From: Extensimonas sp963708545
Lineage (GTDB): Bacteria > Pseudomonadota > Gammaproteobacteria > Burkholderiales > Burkholderiaceae_C
NCBI GenBank assembly: GCA_963708545.1
Contig: CAVPUD010000060.1
Location: forward strand, 7,271-71,270
DNA length: 64,000 nucleotides
Direction: 5' to 3'
Made by a program: the position numbers and the translations under genes. Positions 51,463-59,639 of this stretch are shown one piece after another. Every line of letters begins with the position of its first letter. Position 1 is the stretch's first letter. The notes under the pieces are model-generated. The model saw only the letters and a program-made list of their open reading frames with translations, had not been told where the DNA came from and did not search any database.

Positions 51463-52794
51463 TCAGCTTTCCTGCACCACCACCTCGCCGCGCAGCGTGT
51501 AGGTCTTGGCCTCGGTGATGCGCACGTCCACCATCTGCCCGACGAGGCGCGCCGGCCCCGGGAAGTTGACCACGCGGTTGCATTCGGTGCGGCCCATGAG
51601 TTCGCGCGCGTCGCGTTTGGCGTGGCCTTCGACGAGCACGCGCTGCACCGTGCCGACGCGGTTCGCGCTGATGCTCTGAATGTGCGCGTTGATCGTGGCC
51701 TGCAGCTCTTGCAGGCGGCGCAGTTTGACCTCCTGCGGCGTGTCGTCGTGCAGGCTGGCCGCGGGCGTGCCGGGGCGCGGGCTGAAGATGAAGCTGAAGC
51801 TGTTGTCGAAGTGCAGCTCCTGCACGAGGCGCATGAGGCGCGCGAAGTCTTCCTCGGTCTCGCCCGGAAAGCCGACGATGAAGTCGCTGGCGAGCGCCAG
51901 CCCGGGGCGGATCGCGCGCAGCTTGCGCACCGTGCTCTTGTATTCCATAGCGGTGTAGCCGCGCTTCATGGCCATGAGGATGCGGTCGCTGCCGTGCTGC
52001 ACGGGCAGGTGCAGGTGGCTCACGAGTTGGGGGATGCGCGCGTAGGCCTCGATCAGCCGCGGCGTGAACTCGTTGGGGTGGCTGGTGGTGTAGCGGATGC
52101 GCTCTATGCCGGGAATGTCGGCCACGTATTCGAGCAGCAGGGCAAAGTCCGCGATCTCGGCGCTGCCGCCCATCGCGCCGCGGTAGGCGTTCACGTTCTG
52201 GCCCAGCAGCGTGACCTCCTTCACGCCCTGGTCGGCCAAGCCTGCGACCTCGACGAGCACGTCGTCGAGCGGGCGCGAGACTTCCTCGCCGCGCGTGTAC
52301 GGCACGACGCAATAGCTGCAGTATTTGCTGCAGCCCTCCATGATCGAGACGAAGGCGCTCGCGCCCTCCACGTGCGCGGGCGGCAGGTGGTCGAACTTTT
52401 CGATCTCGGGAAAGCTGATGTCCACCTGCGGGCGGTTTTGGCGCTCTCGTTGTACGAGCAGCTCAGGCAGGCGGTGCAAGGTCTGTGGGCCGAAAACAAT
52501 GTCAACGTACGGGGCGCGTGCGATGATCTCCTCGCCCTCCTGGCTGGCCACGCAGCCGCCCACGCCGATCTGCACGCCGCGCGCCTTGAGGTGCTTGACG
52601 CGGCCCAGGTCGCTGAACACCTTTTCCTGCGCTTTTTCGCGCACCGAGCAGGTGTTGAACAGGATCAGGTCGGCCTCTTCGGGCTCCTGCGTGGGCTCGT
52701 AGCCTGCGGCGGCGTGCAGCACGTCGAGCATCTTGTCCGAGTCGTACTCGTTCATCTGGCAGCCGAAGGTTTTGATGAAGACTTTTTTGGGCAT
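51463..52794 (-). CDS. miaB: tRNA-2-methylthio-N6-dimethylallyladenosine synthase MiaB
   Basis: A 443-residue radical-SAM methylthiotransferase. The N-terminal domain (KVFIKTFGCQMNEYDSDKM) carries one cluster. The radical-SAM motif is MEGCSKYCSYCVVPYTRGEE (CxxxCxxC), and a C-terminal TRAM domain (RVLVEGHAKRDARELMGRTE) follows. It adds the 2-methylthio group to i6A37 of tRNA. ATG 52794 begins MPKKVFIKTFG; a longer in-frame start at 52839 lacks conservation. Confidence 0.97.
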   Translation of the reverse strand: MPKKVFIKTFGCQMNEYDSDKMLDVLHAAAGYEPTQEPEEADLILFNTCSVREKAQEKVFSDLGRVKHLKARGVQIGVGGCVASQEGEEIIARAPYVDIVFGPQTLHRLPELLVQRERQNRPQVDISFPEIEKFDHLPPAHVEGASAFVSIMEGCSKYCSYCVVPYTRGEEVSRPLDDVLVEVAGLADQGVKEVTLLGQNVNAYRGAMGGSAEIADFALLLEYVADIPGIERIRYTTSHPNEFTPRLIEAYARIPQLVSHLHLPVQHGSDRILMAMKRGYTAMEYKSTVRKLRAIRPGLALASDFIVGFPGETEEDFARLMRLVQELHFDNSFSFIFSPRPGTPAASLHDDTPQEVKLRRLQELQATINAHIQSISANRVGTVQRVLVEGHAKRDARELMGRTECNRVVNFPGPARLVGQMVDVRITEAKTYTLRGEVVVQES

Positions 52795-52903
52795 GGCGAA
52801 TCGGGAATCGGGGATCGGGGGGGAAACGAAAAACGGCAAACGGCGCCCACATGGGGCGCTGCTGCAGGCACATCGGCGGCACGGCGCGATGTCCAGAATT
52901 TTT

Positions 52904-53299
52904 TTATTTGGCGGTGGCCGGGCGCGGCTGCGCGGCCTCGGCTTCGGTCAGTATCCAGGCCGTGAGCAGCATGCCCGTGGAGGGCTCGATCACGTAATTG
53001 ACCTTGAAGCTTTGCCCGATCACGGTGTGCAGCATGACCAAGCTGTTTTGCGGGCTGAAAAGGCGCATGCCCGGCGCCATGCGAATGGCGCGGCCGTTGA
53101 GCTCGGCATCAACGGTGCTCATGATGCTGAGCTTGCCGCGCAGCGCGGCCTCGGGGAAATTGCGCACGTTGCCAAGGCCGGGCGGAACCTGCTGCGCCAA
53201 AACCGGCTGCGCCGCCAAGGCCGCGGCGAGCGCAAGCGCCAGGCCCCACACGCCAAGGCGCGAACCAGAAAGACGGCGGGAAAAATCACAGCGTTGCAT
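52904..53299 (-). CDS. Hypothetical secreted protein
   Basis: A 131-residue protein with a clear signal peptide (residues about 18-38, VWGLALALAAALAAQPVLAQ). The mature domain is GLGNVRNFPEAALRGKLSI...INGRAIRMAPGMRLFSPQN-like, with VMLHTVIGQSFKVNYVIEPSTGMLLTAWILT. The family is not recognised; a small beta-rich periplasmic domain is likely. Position next to miaB gives no functional hint. Confidence 0.75.
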   Translation of the reverse strand: MQRCDFSRRLSGSRLGVWGLALALAAALAAQPVLAQQVPPGLGNVRNFPEAALRGKLSIMSTVDAELNGRAIRMAPGMRLFSPQNSLVMLHTVIGQSFKVNYVIEPSTGMLLTAWILTEAEAAQPRPATAK

Positions 53300-53492
53300 G
53301 GTGTTTATCCAGTGGCTGAAGGCGCGCATTGTAGTTGCCGCCGCTGTGCACCTGCGACAATCGCAGGGTGCGCCGGCTGTTCACTGTCGAACGTCCGGCG
53401 CCGTTTGTTTTGTCAGAGGCTGGCCTCATGTGAGAAAAAAGCGGCAGCCGCCGCGCCGGCCCCATCAACATGCCTCAAGAAAGGAACCCCAC

Positions 53493-53843
53493 ATGCAAGT
53501 GCAAGTCCACACCGACGACAAAATCCATGGCGGCGAATCGCTGGCCCAATGGGCGCAGAGCGAGCTGCAAGACCGGCTCGCGCGCTTTCGCGAGCACCTG
53601 ACGCGCGTGGAAGTCTTCCTCACGGACGAAAACAACATCAAAGGCGGCGCCGACAAGCGCTGCCGCCTCGAGGCGCGCGTGGCTGGACGCGCACCCGTGG
53701 CCGTGACGGCCGAGGCCGAGAAAGTGGCCGAGGCGCTGACCAAGGCTGCAGACAAGCTGATCCACGCGCTCGACTCTGACCTGGGCCGCGCCAAGGACAA
53801 GCACGGCCACGACACCATCCGCACGCAAGGCGCGGGCGAGTGA
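53493..53843 (+). CDS. hpf: Ribosome hibernation-promoting factor/RaiA family protein
   Basis: A 116-residue protein of the short HPF/YfiA family that binds the ribosomal A/P-site region in stationary phase. It begins MQVQVHTDDKIHGGESLAQWA and has EVFLTDENNIKGGADKRCRLEARVAGRAPVAVTAEAEKV, with the C-terminal helix ALTKAADKLIHALD. No C-terminal dimerisation extension of the long type is present. AAGGAA precedes ATG 53493. It is convergent with gap; both end in strand-specific hairpins. Confidence 0.82.
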   Translation: MQVQVHTDDKIHGGESLAQWAQSELQDRLARFREHLTRVEVFLTDENNIKGGADKRCRLEARVAGRAPVAVTAEAEKVAEALTKAADKLIHALDSDLGRAKDKHGHDTIRTQGAGE

Positions 53844-53859
53844 CGTAAGCGAGTGACGT

Positions 53860-53893
53860 AAAAAGCCCACCCGTGCAGGCGCAGCGGGTGGGC
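53860..53893 (-). terminator. Rho-independent terminator for the gap transcript
   Basis: On the minus strand GCCCACCC...GGGTGGGC forms an 8-bp GC stem followed by TTTTTAC. It lies 71-104 bp beyond the gap stop codon, close to the end of the convergent hpf gene. Confidence 0.75.
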
Positions 53894-53916
53894 GCATCGG
53901 CTTATCAGCCCTCATA

Positions 53917-53946
53917 AGCGCCGGCAGTGAACAGCCGGCGCTTTTT
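53917..53946 (+). terminator. Rho-independent terminator for the hpf transcript
   Basis: AGCGCCGGC-AGTGAACA-GCCGGCGCT is a 9-bp GC-rich stem followed by TTTT on the plus strand. It lies about 75 bp after the hpf stop and just before the end of the convergent gap gene. Confidence 0.82.
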
Positions 53947-53963
53947 CAGGATTCTCTGGCGGA

Positions 53964-54965
53964 TTACTTGCTCGCCACCACACGCGCCATTTCAAGGCAC
54001 TTGTTCGAATAACCCCACTCGTTGTCGTACCAGCTCACGACCTTCATGAAGGTGCCGTCGAGCGCGATGCCGGCTTCGGCGTCGAATACGCTGGTGCAGA
54101 CTTCACCGCGGAAGTCGGTGGCCACGACCTTGTCTTCGGTGTAGCCGAGCACGCCCTTGAGCGCGCCCTGGCTTTGCGCCTTCATCTCGGCGCAGATGTC
54201 GGCGTAAGAAGCCTCCTTGACCAGCTCCACGGTCAGATCGACCACCGACACGTCCGAGGTGGGCACGCGGAACGACATGCCCGTGAGCTTGCCCTTGAGT
54301 TCGGGCAGCACCACGCCCACGGCCTTGGCCGCGCCGGTCGAGCTGGGGATGATGTTTTCGAGGATGCCGCGGCCACCGCGCCAGTCCTTGTTGCTCGGGC
54401 CGTCCACGGTTTTCTGCGTCGCCGTGGCGGCGTGCACGGTGGTCATGAGGCCGCGCTTGATGCCCCACTTGTCGTTGAGCACCTTGGCCACGGGCGCGAG
54501 GCAGTTGGTGGTGCAGCTGGCGTTGCTGATGATGGCCTGGCCCGCGTACTTCTCGTGGTTCACGCCGAAGACGAACATGGGCGTGTCGTCCTTGCTCGGG
54601 GCCGACATGATCACCTTTTTGGCGCCCGCGGCCAGGTGCTTCTCGGCGTTGGCCTTGTCGAGGAACAGGCCCGTGGCTTCGATCACCACGTCGGCGCCGA
54701 CCTCGCCCCACTGGAGGTTGGCCGGGTCGCGCTCCTGCGTGAGGCGGATTTTTTTGCCGTTGACCACCAGGGTGTTGCCTTCGACGCTCACCTCGGCCTT
54801 GAAGCGGCCGTGCACGCTGTCGTACTTCAGCATGTAGGCCAGGTAGTCGGGTTCGAGCAAGTCGTTGATGCCCACGACTTCGATGTCGGAAAAGTTCTGC
54901 ACGGCGGCACGGAACACCATGCGCCCGATGCGGCCGAAGCCGTTGATGCCGATCTTGATTGCCAT
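53964..54965 (-). CDS. gap: Glyceraldehyde-3-phosphate dehydrogenase, type I
   Basis: A 333-residue NAD-dependent dehydrogenase of glycolysis/gluconeogenesis. It begins MAIKIGINGFGRIGRMVFRA. The active site is ISNASCTTNCLAP with the catalytic cysteine, followed by the GAAKAVGVVLPELKGKLTG substrate loop and WYDNEWGYSNKCLEM. ATG 54965 is 45 bp after the tkt stop, so tkt-gap is an operon feeding the lower Calvin/pentose/glycolytic interface. Confidence 0.98.
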   Translation of the reverse strand: MAIKIGINGFGRIGRMVFRAAVQNFSDIEVVGINDLLEPDYLAYMLKYDSVHGRFKAEVSVEGNTLVVNGKKIRLTQERDPANLQWGEVGADVVIEATGLFLDKANAEKHLAAGAKKVIMSAPSKDDTPMFVFGVNHEKYAGQAIISNASCTTNCLAPVAKVLNDKWGIKRGLMTTVHAATATQKTVDGPSNKDWRGGRGILENIIPSSTGAAKAVGVVLPELKGKLTGMSFRVPTSDVSVVDLTVELVKEASYADICAEMKAQSQGALKGVLGYTEDKVVATDFRGEVCTSVFDAEAGIALDGTFMKVVSWYDNEWGYSNKCLEMARVVASK

Positions 54966-55010
54966 AGCTCTGTCTCTCCAGGTTGCTTGTGAAAATGGAT
55001 GCGCGTGCAC

Positions 55011-57149
55011 CTACTTGCGCTTGTTTTTGCTCTTGTTTTTGTCTTTGGCCTTGTGCTTGCCGTGGCCCTTGTCATGGCCTTTGCCGTGTGCTTCGTCAGC
55101 GCCCGCGAGCACGGTCTGCACGATGGCTGCGAGGTTCTCCGCGGTGAAGCCAAAGTGCTGCAGCAGCGCCGGCGCAGGGGCCGATTCGCCAAAACGGTCG
55201 AGCCCGAGCACGGCGGCGCAGCCGTACTTCCACCAGCCGTCGGTCACGCCCATCTCCACTGCGACGCGCGGGATGCCGGCCGGCAGCACGGACAGTTTGT
55301 AGTCCATCGGTTCACGGTCAAAAACGGTGGTGCTGGGCATGGATACGACGCGCACAGCTATTTTTTTGGATGCAAGCAGTTGCTGCGCCGCGAGCGCGAG
55401 CTGCACTTCGGAGCCGGTCGCGATCAGCACGGCCTGCGGCGGTTGCTTGAGCCCCGCGTCCGCCGGCTCGCTGAGCACGTAGGCGCCGCGGCGGATGTCT
55501 TCCAGATTGCGCTTGGGCGCGTACGCGAGGTTCTGGCGCGACAGCAGCAGCGCCGTGGGCCGGTCATCCTGGGCCAGCGCCGCGCCCCAGGCCACGGCGG
55601 TCTCGGCCGTGTCGGCGGGGCGCCAGACTTCCAGGCGCGGGATCAGGCGCAGGCTGGCCGCATGCTCCACGGGCTGGTGCGTGGGGCCGTCTTCGCCCAG
55701 GCCTATGGAGTCGTGCGTGAACACGTGGATCACGCGCTGGTGCATCAGCGCGGCCATGCGCACGGCGTTGCGGCTGTAGTCGCTGAAGGTCAAGAAAGTG
55801 CCGCCGTAGGGGATGTAGCCGCCATGCAGCGCGATGCCGTTCATGATCGCGGCCATGCCGAACTCGCGCACGCCGTAGTTGATGTGGCGCCCACCGAGGG
55901 TGCGGCCGCCCGGCAGCGTGGTCAGCACCATCTGGCCTTGCGCGTCGAAGCGCAGGTTGGGCGTGTGGCTAGTGTTGGTGAGGTTCGAGCCCGTGAGGTC
56001 GGCGCTGCCGCCGAGCAGCTCGGGCAGCGCGGCAGTGAAGGCCTCGAGCACGATCTGGCTGGCCTTGCGCGTGGCCACGGTCTCGGCCTTGGCGTGCAGC
56101 GCGGCGACGGTGCCCTGCAGCAGCTCGGCAAAGTGCGCCGGCAGCTCGCCGTGCATGCGGCGCGTGAACTCGGCCGCAAGCTCGGGGTACGCGGCGCGGT
56201 AGGCGGCAAAGTGCTGGGCCCACTGGGCCTCGGCGGCCTGGCCGCGCTGCTTCGCGTCCCAGTGGGCATACACGTCCGCTGGGATCGTGAAGGGCGGATA
56301 GTCCCAGCCGAGCGCCGCGCGCGTTTGCGCGATCTCGTCGGCGCCCAGCGGCTCGCCGTGTGCCTTGGCGGTGTTGGCGCGGTTGGGCGAGCCCTTGCCG
56401 ATGTGCGTCTTGCAGATGATGAGCGTGGGCTGCAGCGACTGCGCGCGCGCCTGCGCGATGGCCGCGGCCACCTGCGCCACGTCGTGCCCATCGACGGGGC
56501 CGAGCACGTTCCAGCCGCAGGCGGCAAAGCGCTGCGCCGTGTCGTCGATGAACCAGGGCGTGACCTCGCCGTCGATGCTGATGCCGTTGTCGTCGTAGAG
56601 CGCGATCAGCTTGCCCAGCTTCCAGGCGCCGGCCAGCGCCACGGCCTCGTGGCTGATGCCTTCCATCATGCAGCCGTCGCCCAGGAAGGCGTAGGTGTGG
56701 TGATCGACCACGCGGTGCCCCGGACGGTTGAACTCGGCCGCGAGCAGCTTTTCGGCCAGCGCCATGCCCACGGCGTTGGCGATGCCCTGGCCCAGCGGAC
56801 CCGTGGTGGTCTCCACGCCCGGCGTCACGTCCACCTCGGGGTGGCCCGGCGTCTTGCTGTGCAGCTGGCGGAATTTTTTGATTTCCTCCAGCGGCAAGTC
56901 GTAACCCGTGAGGTGCAGCAGCGCATACAGCAGCATGGAGGCGTGGCCGTTGCTGAGCACGAAGCGGTCGCGGTCGAACCAGCGCGGATTGGCCGGGTTG
57001 TGGCGCAGGTGCTCGCCCCACAAGGCCACGGCCATCTCGGCCATGCCCATGGGCGCGCCCGGGTGGCCCGAGTTGGCTTGCTGTACGGCATCCATGGCCA
57101 AGGCGCGGATCGCGTTCGCCATGCGTTGTTGTTCTGGGGAGTTGGCCAT
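55011..57149 (-). CDS. tkt: Transketolase with a Lys/His-rich C-terminal extension
   Basis: A 712-residue thiamine-diphosphate enzyme exchanging two-carbon ketol units in the pentose phosphate pathway. It has SGHPGAPMGMAEMAVALW, the ThDP motif FLGDGCMMEGISHEA...LIALYDDNGISIDG, and SLGLGEDGPTHQPVEH-like HDSIGLGEDGPTHQPVEH. The catalytic domains end at about residue 683 (TVLAG), where transketolases usually stop. A further tail of about 29 residues is almost entirely Lys, His, Gly, Asp, Asn and Arg (HGKGHDKGHGKH, then KAKDKNKSKNKRK). The gap gene follows in the same operon. Confidence 0.96.
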   Translation of the reverse strand: MANSPEQQRMANAIRALAMDAVQQANSGHPGAPMGMAEMAVALWGEHLRHNPANPRWFDRDRFVLSNGHASMLLYALLHLTGYDLPLEEIKKFRQLHSKTPGHPEVDVTPGVETTTGPLGQGIANAVGMALAEKLLAAEFNRPGHRVVDHHTYAFLGDGCMMEGISHEAVALAGAWKLGKLIALYDDNGISIDGEVTPWFIDDTAQRFAACGWNVLGPVDGHDVAQVAAAIAQARAQSLQPTLIICKTHIGKGSPNRANTAKAHGEPLGADEIAQTRAALGWDYPPFTIPADVYAHWDAKQRGQAAEAQWAQHFAAYRAAYPELAAEFTRRMHGELPAHFAELLQGTVAALHAKAETVATRKASQIVLEAFTAALPELLGGSADLTGSNLTNTSHTPNLRFDAQGQMVLTTLPGGRTLGGRHINYGVREFGMAAIMNGIALHGGYIPYGGTFLTFSDYSRNAVRMAALMHQRVIHVFTHDSIGLGEDGPTHQPVEHAASLRLIPRLEVWRPADTAETAVAWGAALAQDDRPTALLLSRQNLAYAPKRNLEDIRRGAYVLSEPADAGLKQPPQAVLIATGSEVQLALAAQQLLASKKIAVRVVSMPSTTVFDREPMDYKLSVLPAGIPRVAVEMGVTDGWWKYGCAAVLGLDRFGESAPAPALLQHFGFTAENLAAIVQTVLAGADEAHGKGHDKGHGKHKAKDKNKSKNKRK

Positions 57150-57324
57150 GGGAAGAGGGGCTCCAAAGGAGGCAAAAGTCGAGGAAAGCGCCCGATTTTA
57201 CCGACGCGCCTTGGTAGCCCCTGCGCGGCCTCCTGCGGCAGGCGCGCCGCAGTGGGTGATGCGCTGGCAGACGGGAGCGTTTTTGGCGCGAAAAACGTGT
57301 TTACGACTTTTCATGGTGCCTGCC

Positions 57325-57369
57325 TTGACGGTACAGATGGCCAAAGGATAATGTAGTGTCCAGCACTAC
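57325..57369 (+). promoter_or_regulatory. Promoter and operator of the Phd/VapC-type toxin-antitoxin operon
   Basis: TTGACG (57325-57330) and GATAAT (57347-57352) are spaced 16 bp, a strong sigma-70 promoter. The inverted repeat GTAGTG-TCCAG-CACTAC (57353-57369) begins at the -10 element and covers the expected start site. It is a good candidate for the antitoxin's autorepression operator. The antitoxin ATG follows at 57382. Confidence 0.75.
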
Positions 57370-57381
57370 CTAGAGCGTCGC

Positions 57382-57618
57382 ATGAAAACCATCTCTGCCG
57401 CCGATGCCAATCGCCACTTCTCCAGCGTGCTGCGCGATGTCGCCACCGGCGAGGTCGTCACGATATTGTCGCGTGGCAAAGCCGTGGCAACCATTGCGCC
57501 CGCGCGCGCTGGCAGCGCAGAACGCGAAGCCGCCAAACGCAACTTGCTCACACGCTTGCGCCAGCAAAAACCCTGTGGCACGCGCGACTGGACGCGCGAG
57601 GAACTGTACGAGGGCTGA
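57382..57618 (+). CDS. Phd/YefM-family antitoxin
   Basis: A 78-residue antitoxin. The N-terminal half MKTISAADANRHFSSVLRDVATGEVVTILSRGKAVATI is the Phd/YefM DNA-binding fold. The C-terminal half, ending RDWTREELYEG, should wrap the toxin. It represses its own operon in the family. The toxin gene starts 3 bp after its stop. Confidence 0.88.
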   Translation: MKTISAADANRHFSSVLRDVATGEVVTILSRGKAVATIAPARAGSAEREAAKRNLLTRLRQQKPCGTRDWTREELYEG

Positions 57619-57621
57619 TCC

Positions 57622-58083
57622 GTGCGGCTCGCTCTTGACACCAACATCCTGACCTATGCCGAAGGGCTGGGTGATGAGCCGCGTTGCGCCATGGCGGTGC
57701 AACTCGTCGAGCAACTGCCCAGCGATGCCGTGGTGCTCCCCGCACAGGCGCTGGGAGAGCTGGCGCGCGTGCTGACGGGCAAAGCCAGGCGCTCTAACGC
57801 GCAGGCGCGCGAGGCCGTACTGGCTTGGGCCGACAGCTTTACGGTAGCGGACTCCACTTGGTTCGCCTTCCAGTCCGCGCTGGATTTGACCGTCGACCAC
57901 CAGCTACCGCTGTGGGACGCCTTGATTCTCGCGGTCGCGGCCGAGAACCACTGCCGCTTGCTGCTGTCGGAAGACTTCCAGAATGGCTTCACGTGGCGCG
58001 GCGTGACCGTCGTCAACCCGTTTGTCCTGCCGCATGCGCCGCTGCTGACGGGCTTGATGCGCAGCGCGAGCCGCAGTGGCTAG
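57622..58083 (+). CDS. PIN-domain toxin (VapC family ribonuclease)
   Basis: A 153-residue PIN-domain nuclease. Acidic metal ligands are in LALDTNILTYAEG (Asp near residue 6), in DHQLPLWDALILAVAAENHC and in LLSEDFQNG. VapC toxins cleave tRNA or rRNA. The start codon is GTG (57622), directly behind the antitoxin, as is common for the second gene of a pair. The stop TAG overlaps, in the palindrome CTAG, the stop of the convergent parE gene. Confidence 0.9.
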   Translation: MRLALDTNILTYAEGLGDEPRCAMAVQLVEQLPSDAVVLPAQALGELARVLTGKARRSNAQAREAVLAWADSFTVADSTWFAFQSALDLTVDHQLPLWDALILAVAAENHCRLLLSEDFQNGFTWRGVTVVNPFVLPHAPLLTGLMRSASRSG

Positions 58084-58397
58084 CCCTTGCTGCCCGCGCC
58101 AGAAATCTTTGTTGCAAACTGGGCCTCGATGTCCATCGCGCCGTGCACGATGCGCACGATACGCACCAGGCCCGCCTCCTCGTAGAAAACCACGAGATAG
58201 TTGCCATGAGCGCAGGAACGCATGCCCTTGCCGAGTTCCGGCCGCGGTTTATAGGCTTGGGGCGACTGGGTCAGCTTGCGGCACTGCGCGCGCAACTCGC
58301 GTACGAAGCTGGCCGCTCGGCGGGGGTTGTCCCTGGCGATGTAATCACCGATGGCCTCCAAGTCTTCAATGGCCCGGGGCAAAAATTCCAGCCGCAT
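58080..58397 (-). CDS. ParE/RelE-family toxin
   Basis: A 105-residue RelE/ParE-superfamily toxin: FLPRAIEDLEAIGDYIARDNPRRA at the N-terminus, RPELGKGMRSCAHGNYLVVFYEE in the middle, and the terminal VRIVRIVHGAMD strand. ParE members inhibit gyrase and RelE members cut mRNA; the pairing with a ParD-type antitoxin suggests ParE. Its ATG overlaps the antitoxin stop (TGATG). Confidence 0.88.
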   Translation of the reverse strand: MRLEFLPRAIEDLEAIGDYIARDNPRRAASFVRELRAQCRKLTQSPQAYKPRPELGKGMRSCAHGNYLVVFYEEAGLVRIVRIVHGAMDIEAQFATKISGAGSKG

Positions 58398-58660
58398 CAG
58401 ACTGCTTTCTCAGCCATCGCGAGATACTTCGCTTCGAGGCGATCAAACACCTCCTCTTCCGAAAGACAAGGCCCGCTCGCCAAACCCACCGCAACGGCCT
58501 CGCGCAAGGCCTGCAGCTTGGCGACCTGTTCGGCCTCGCGCTCTTCGAGCAGGCGCAGCCCGGCACGCACCACCTCGCTGACGTTGTTGAAGCGGCCTGA
58601 TTCGACCTGCTGCCGGACAAAGGCTTCGAAATGGGGGCTGAGCGCCACACTGGTAGGCAT
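58397..58660 (-). CDS. ParD-family antitoxin
   Basis: An 87-residue ribbon-helix-helix antitoxin: MPTSVALSPHFEAFVRQQVESGRFNNVSEVVRAGLRLLEERE is the ParD DNA-binding domain, and the acidic C-terminal helix binds the toxin. CAGGAG lies upstream of ATG 58660. It is the first gene of the parDE pair, under a promoter with a perfect palindrome. Confidence 0.9.
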   Translation of the reverse strand: MPTSVALSPHFEAFVRQQVESGRFNNVSEVVRAGLRLLEEREAEQVAKLQALREAVAVGLASGPCLSEEEVFDRLEAKYLAMAEKAV

Positions 58661-58678
58661 CGCTGTTTCTCCTGCAAT

Positions 58679-58721
58679 TTAATAACCATTATTAAAGGCA
58701 GTCCTCTGGCCGCTTGTCAAG
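58679..58721 (-). promoter_or_regulatory. Promoter and operator of parDE
   Basis: On the minus strand TTGACA (58716-58721) and TTTAAT (58692-58697) are spaced 18 bp. The -10 element lies inside a perfect 19-bp palindrome TTTAATAATGGTTATTAAA (58679-58697), a strong candidate for ParD autorepression. Confidence 0.78.
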
Positions 58722-58811
58722 ATACTGCGCTTTGCCTCGCGCTCGCAGCATCCGCGCTCTGCCACCCTGCGCTGGGCCGTCGTGCCCTTGTCGTGCCCTA
58801 CAGTGCGCCCC

Positions 58812-59624
58812 ATGCCCGACAAGACCAAGCCCATTTCGGCGACCACAGGCCAAGTCCCCGCCATGCTGCTCGCCGCAGGCCGCGGCGAGCGCATGCGCCC
58901 TTTGACCGACCACACGCCCAAGCCCCTGCTGCGCGTGCAGGGGCGCCCGCTGCTCGAATGGCACCTGCGCGCGCTCGCCGCGGCGGGCGTCACGCGGGCC
59001 GTCATCAACACCGCCTGGCTGGGGGAGCAGATCAGCGCGTATTTTTCAGATCATTTTGCCATCCAAGGCAATACTGACGGTCGCAAGCAGCTATCGATTT
59101 CATACTCACACGAGGGCCGCGACTTCGGCGCCGCGCTCGAAACGGCGGGTGGCATCGCGCGCGCGCTGCCGCTGCTGGGGCCGGTGTTCTGGCTCGCGGC
59201 GGGCGACGTGTTCGCGCCCGACATCGCCTTTGCCGCCGCCGAGGTGCAGCGCTTTGCCGCGAGCGACTACCTGGCGCACCTGTGGCTGGTGCCCAACCCT
59301 GCGCACCATCCGCGCGGCGACTTCGGCCTCTCGCCCGAGGGCCTTGCGCGCAACCTGCCGCCGCAAGACCCCGCGCCGTGCTACACCTACAGCACCATCG
59401 CCCTGCTGCGCGCCGAGCTCTTCACGCCGCCCTGGTGCGACATCCCGCCCGGAAACCCCGCCGGCCTGGCCGCGCCCCTGGCCCCCCTGCTGCGCCGCGC
59501 CATGGACCAGCACCGCGTGAGCGCCGCGCTCTACACCGGCCGCTGGACCGACGTGGGCACGCCCGAGCGGCTCGCGGCGCTGAATGAGCTGGCTGACAGC
59601 GGCACCAAAACAGCGGCCCCATAG
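58812..59624 (+). CDS. murU: N-acetylmuramate-1-phosphate uridylyltransferase-like protein
   Basis: A 270-residue nucleotidyltransferase with AMLLAAGRGERMRPLTDHTPKPLL (nucleotide loop), VINTAWLGEQI, YSHEGRDFGAALETAGGI and GRWTDVGTPERLAAL. These fit MurU, which makes UDP-MurNAc from MurNAc-1-phosphate in the anhydro-MurNAc recycling route of pseudomonads and betaproteobacteria. Residues about 79-97 (DHFAIQGNTDGRKQLSI) are encoded by a dispersed repeat and are not typical of the family. ATG 58812 begins MPDKTKPISATT. An anmK-type partner is not next to it. Confidence 0.82.
   Translation: MPDKTKPISATTGQVPAMLLAAGRGERMRPLTDHTPKPLLRVQGRPLLEWHLRALAAAGVTRAVINTAWLGEQISAYFSDHFAIQGNTDGRKQLSISYSHEGRDFGAALETAGGIARALPLLGPVFWLAAGDVFAPDIAFAAAEVQRFAASDYLAHLWLVPNPAHHPRGDFGLSPEGLARNLPPQDPAPCYTYSTIALLRAELFTPPWCDIPPGNPAGLAAPLAPLLRRAMDQHRVSAALYTGRWTDVGTPERLAALNELADSGTKTAAP
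59045..59100 (+). repeat. Dispersed short repeat, copy 5, inside murU
   Basis: CATTTTGCCATCCAAGGCAA followed by GTCGCAAGCAGCTATCGATT matches the core of copy 1 (GCGCAAGCAGCTATCG). It lies in frame in murU and adds about 18 codons. It is AT-richer than the gene around it. Confidence 0.55.
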
Positions 59625-59639
59625 GCCAGCCCAAAAAAT

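Noticed and set aside
55340..55385. Possible sixth copy of the dispersed repeat inside tkt (AGCTATTTTTTTGGATGCAAGC)
   Set aside because: Only short AT-rich similarity; the encoded residues (LLASKKIAVRVVSMP) are normal for transketolase.
54999..57356. 785-codon open frame opposite transketolase
   Set aside because: Fully antisense to tkt with no recognisable motif; GC-rich third-position artefact.
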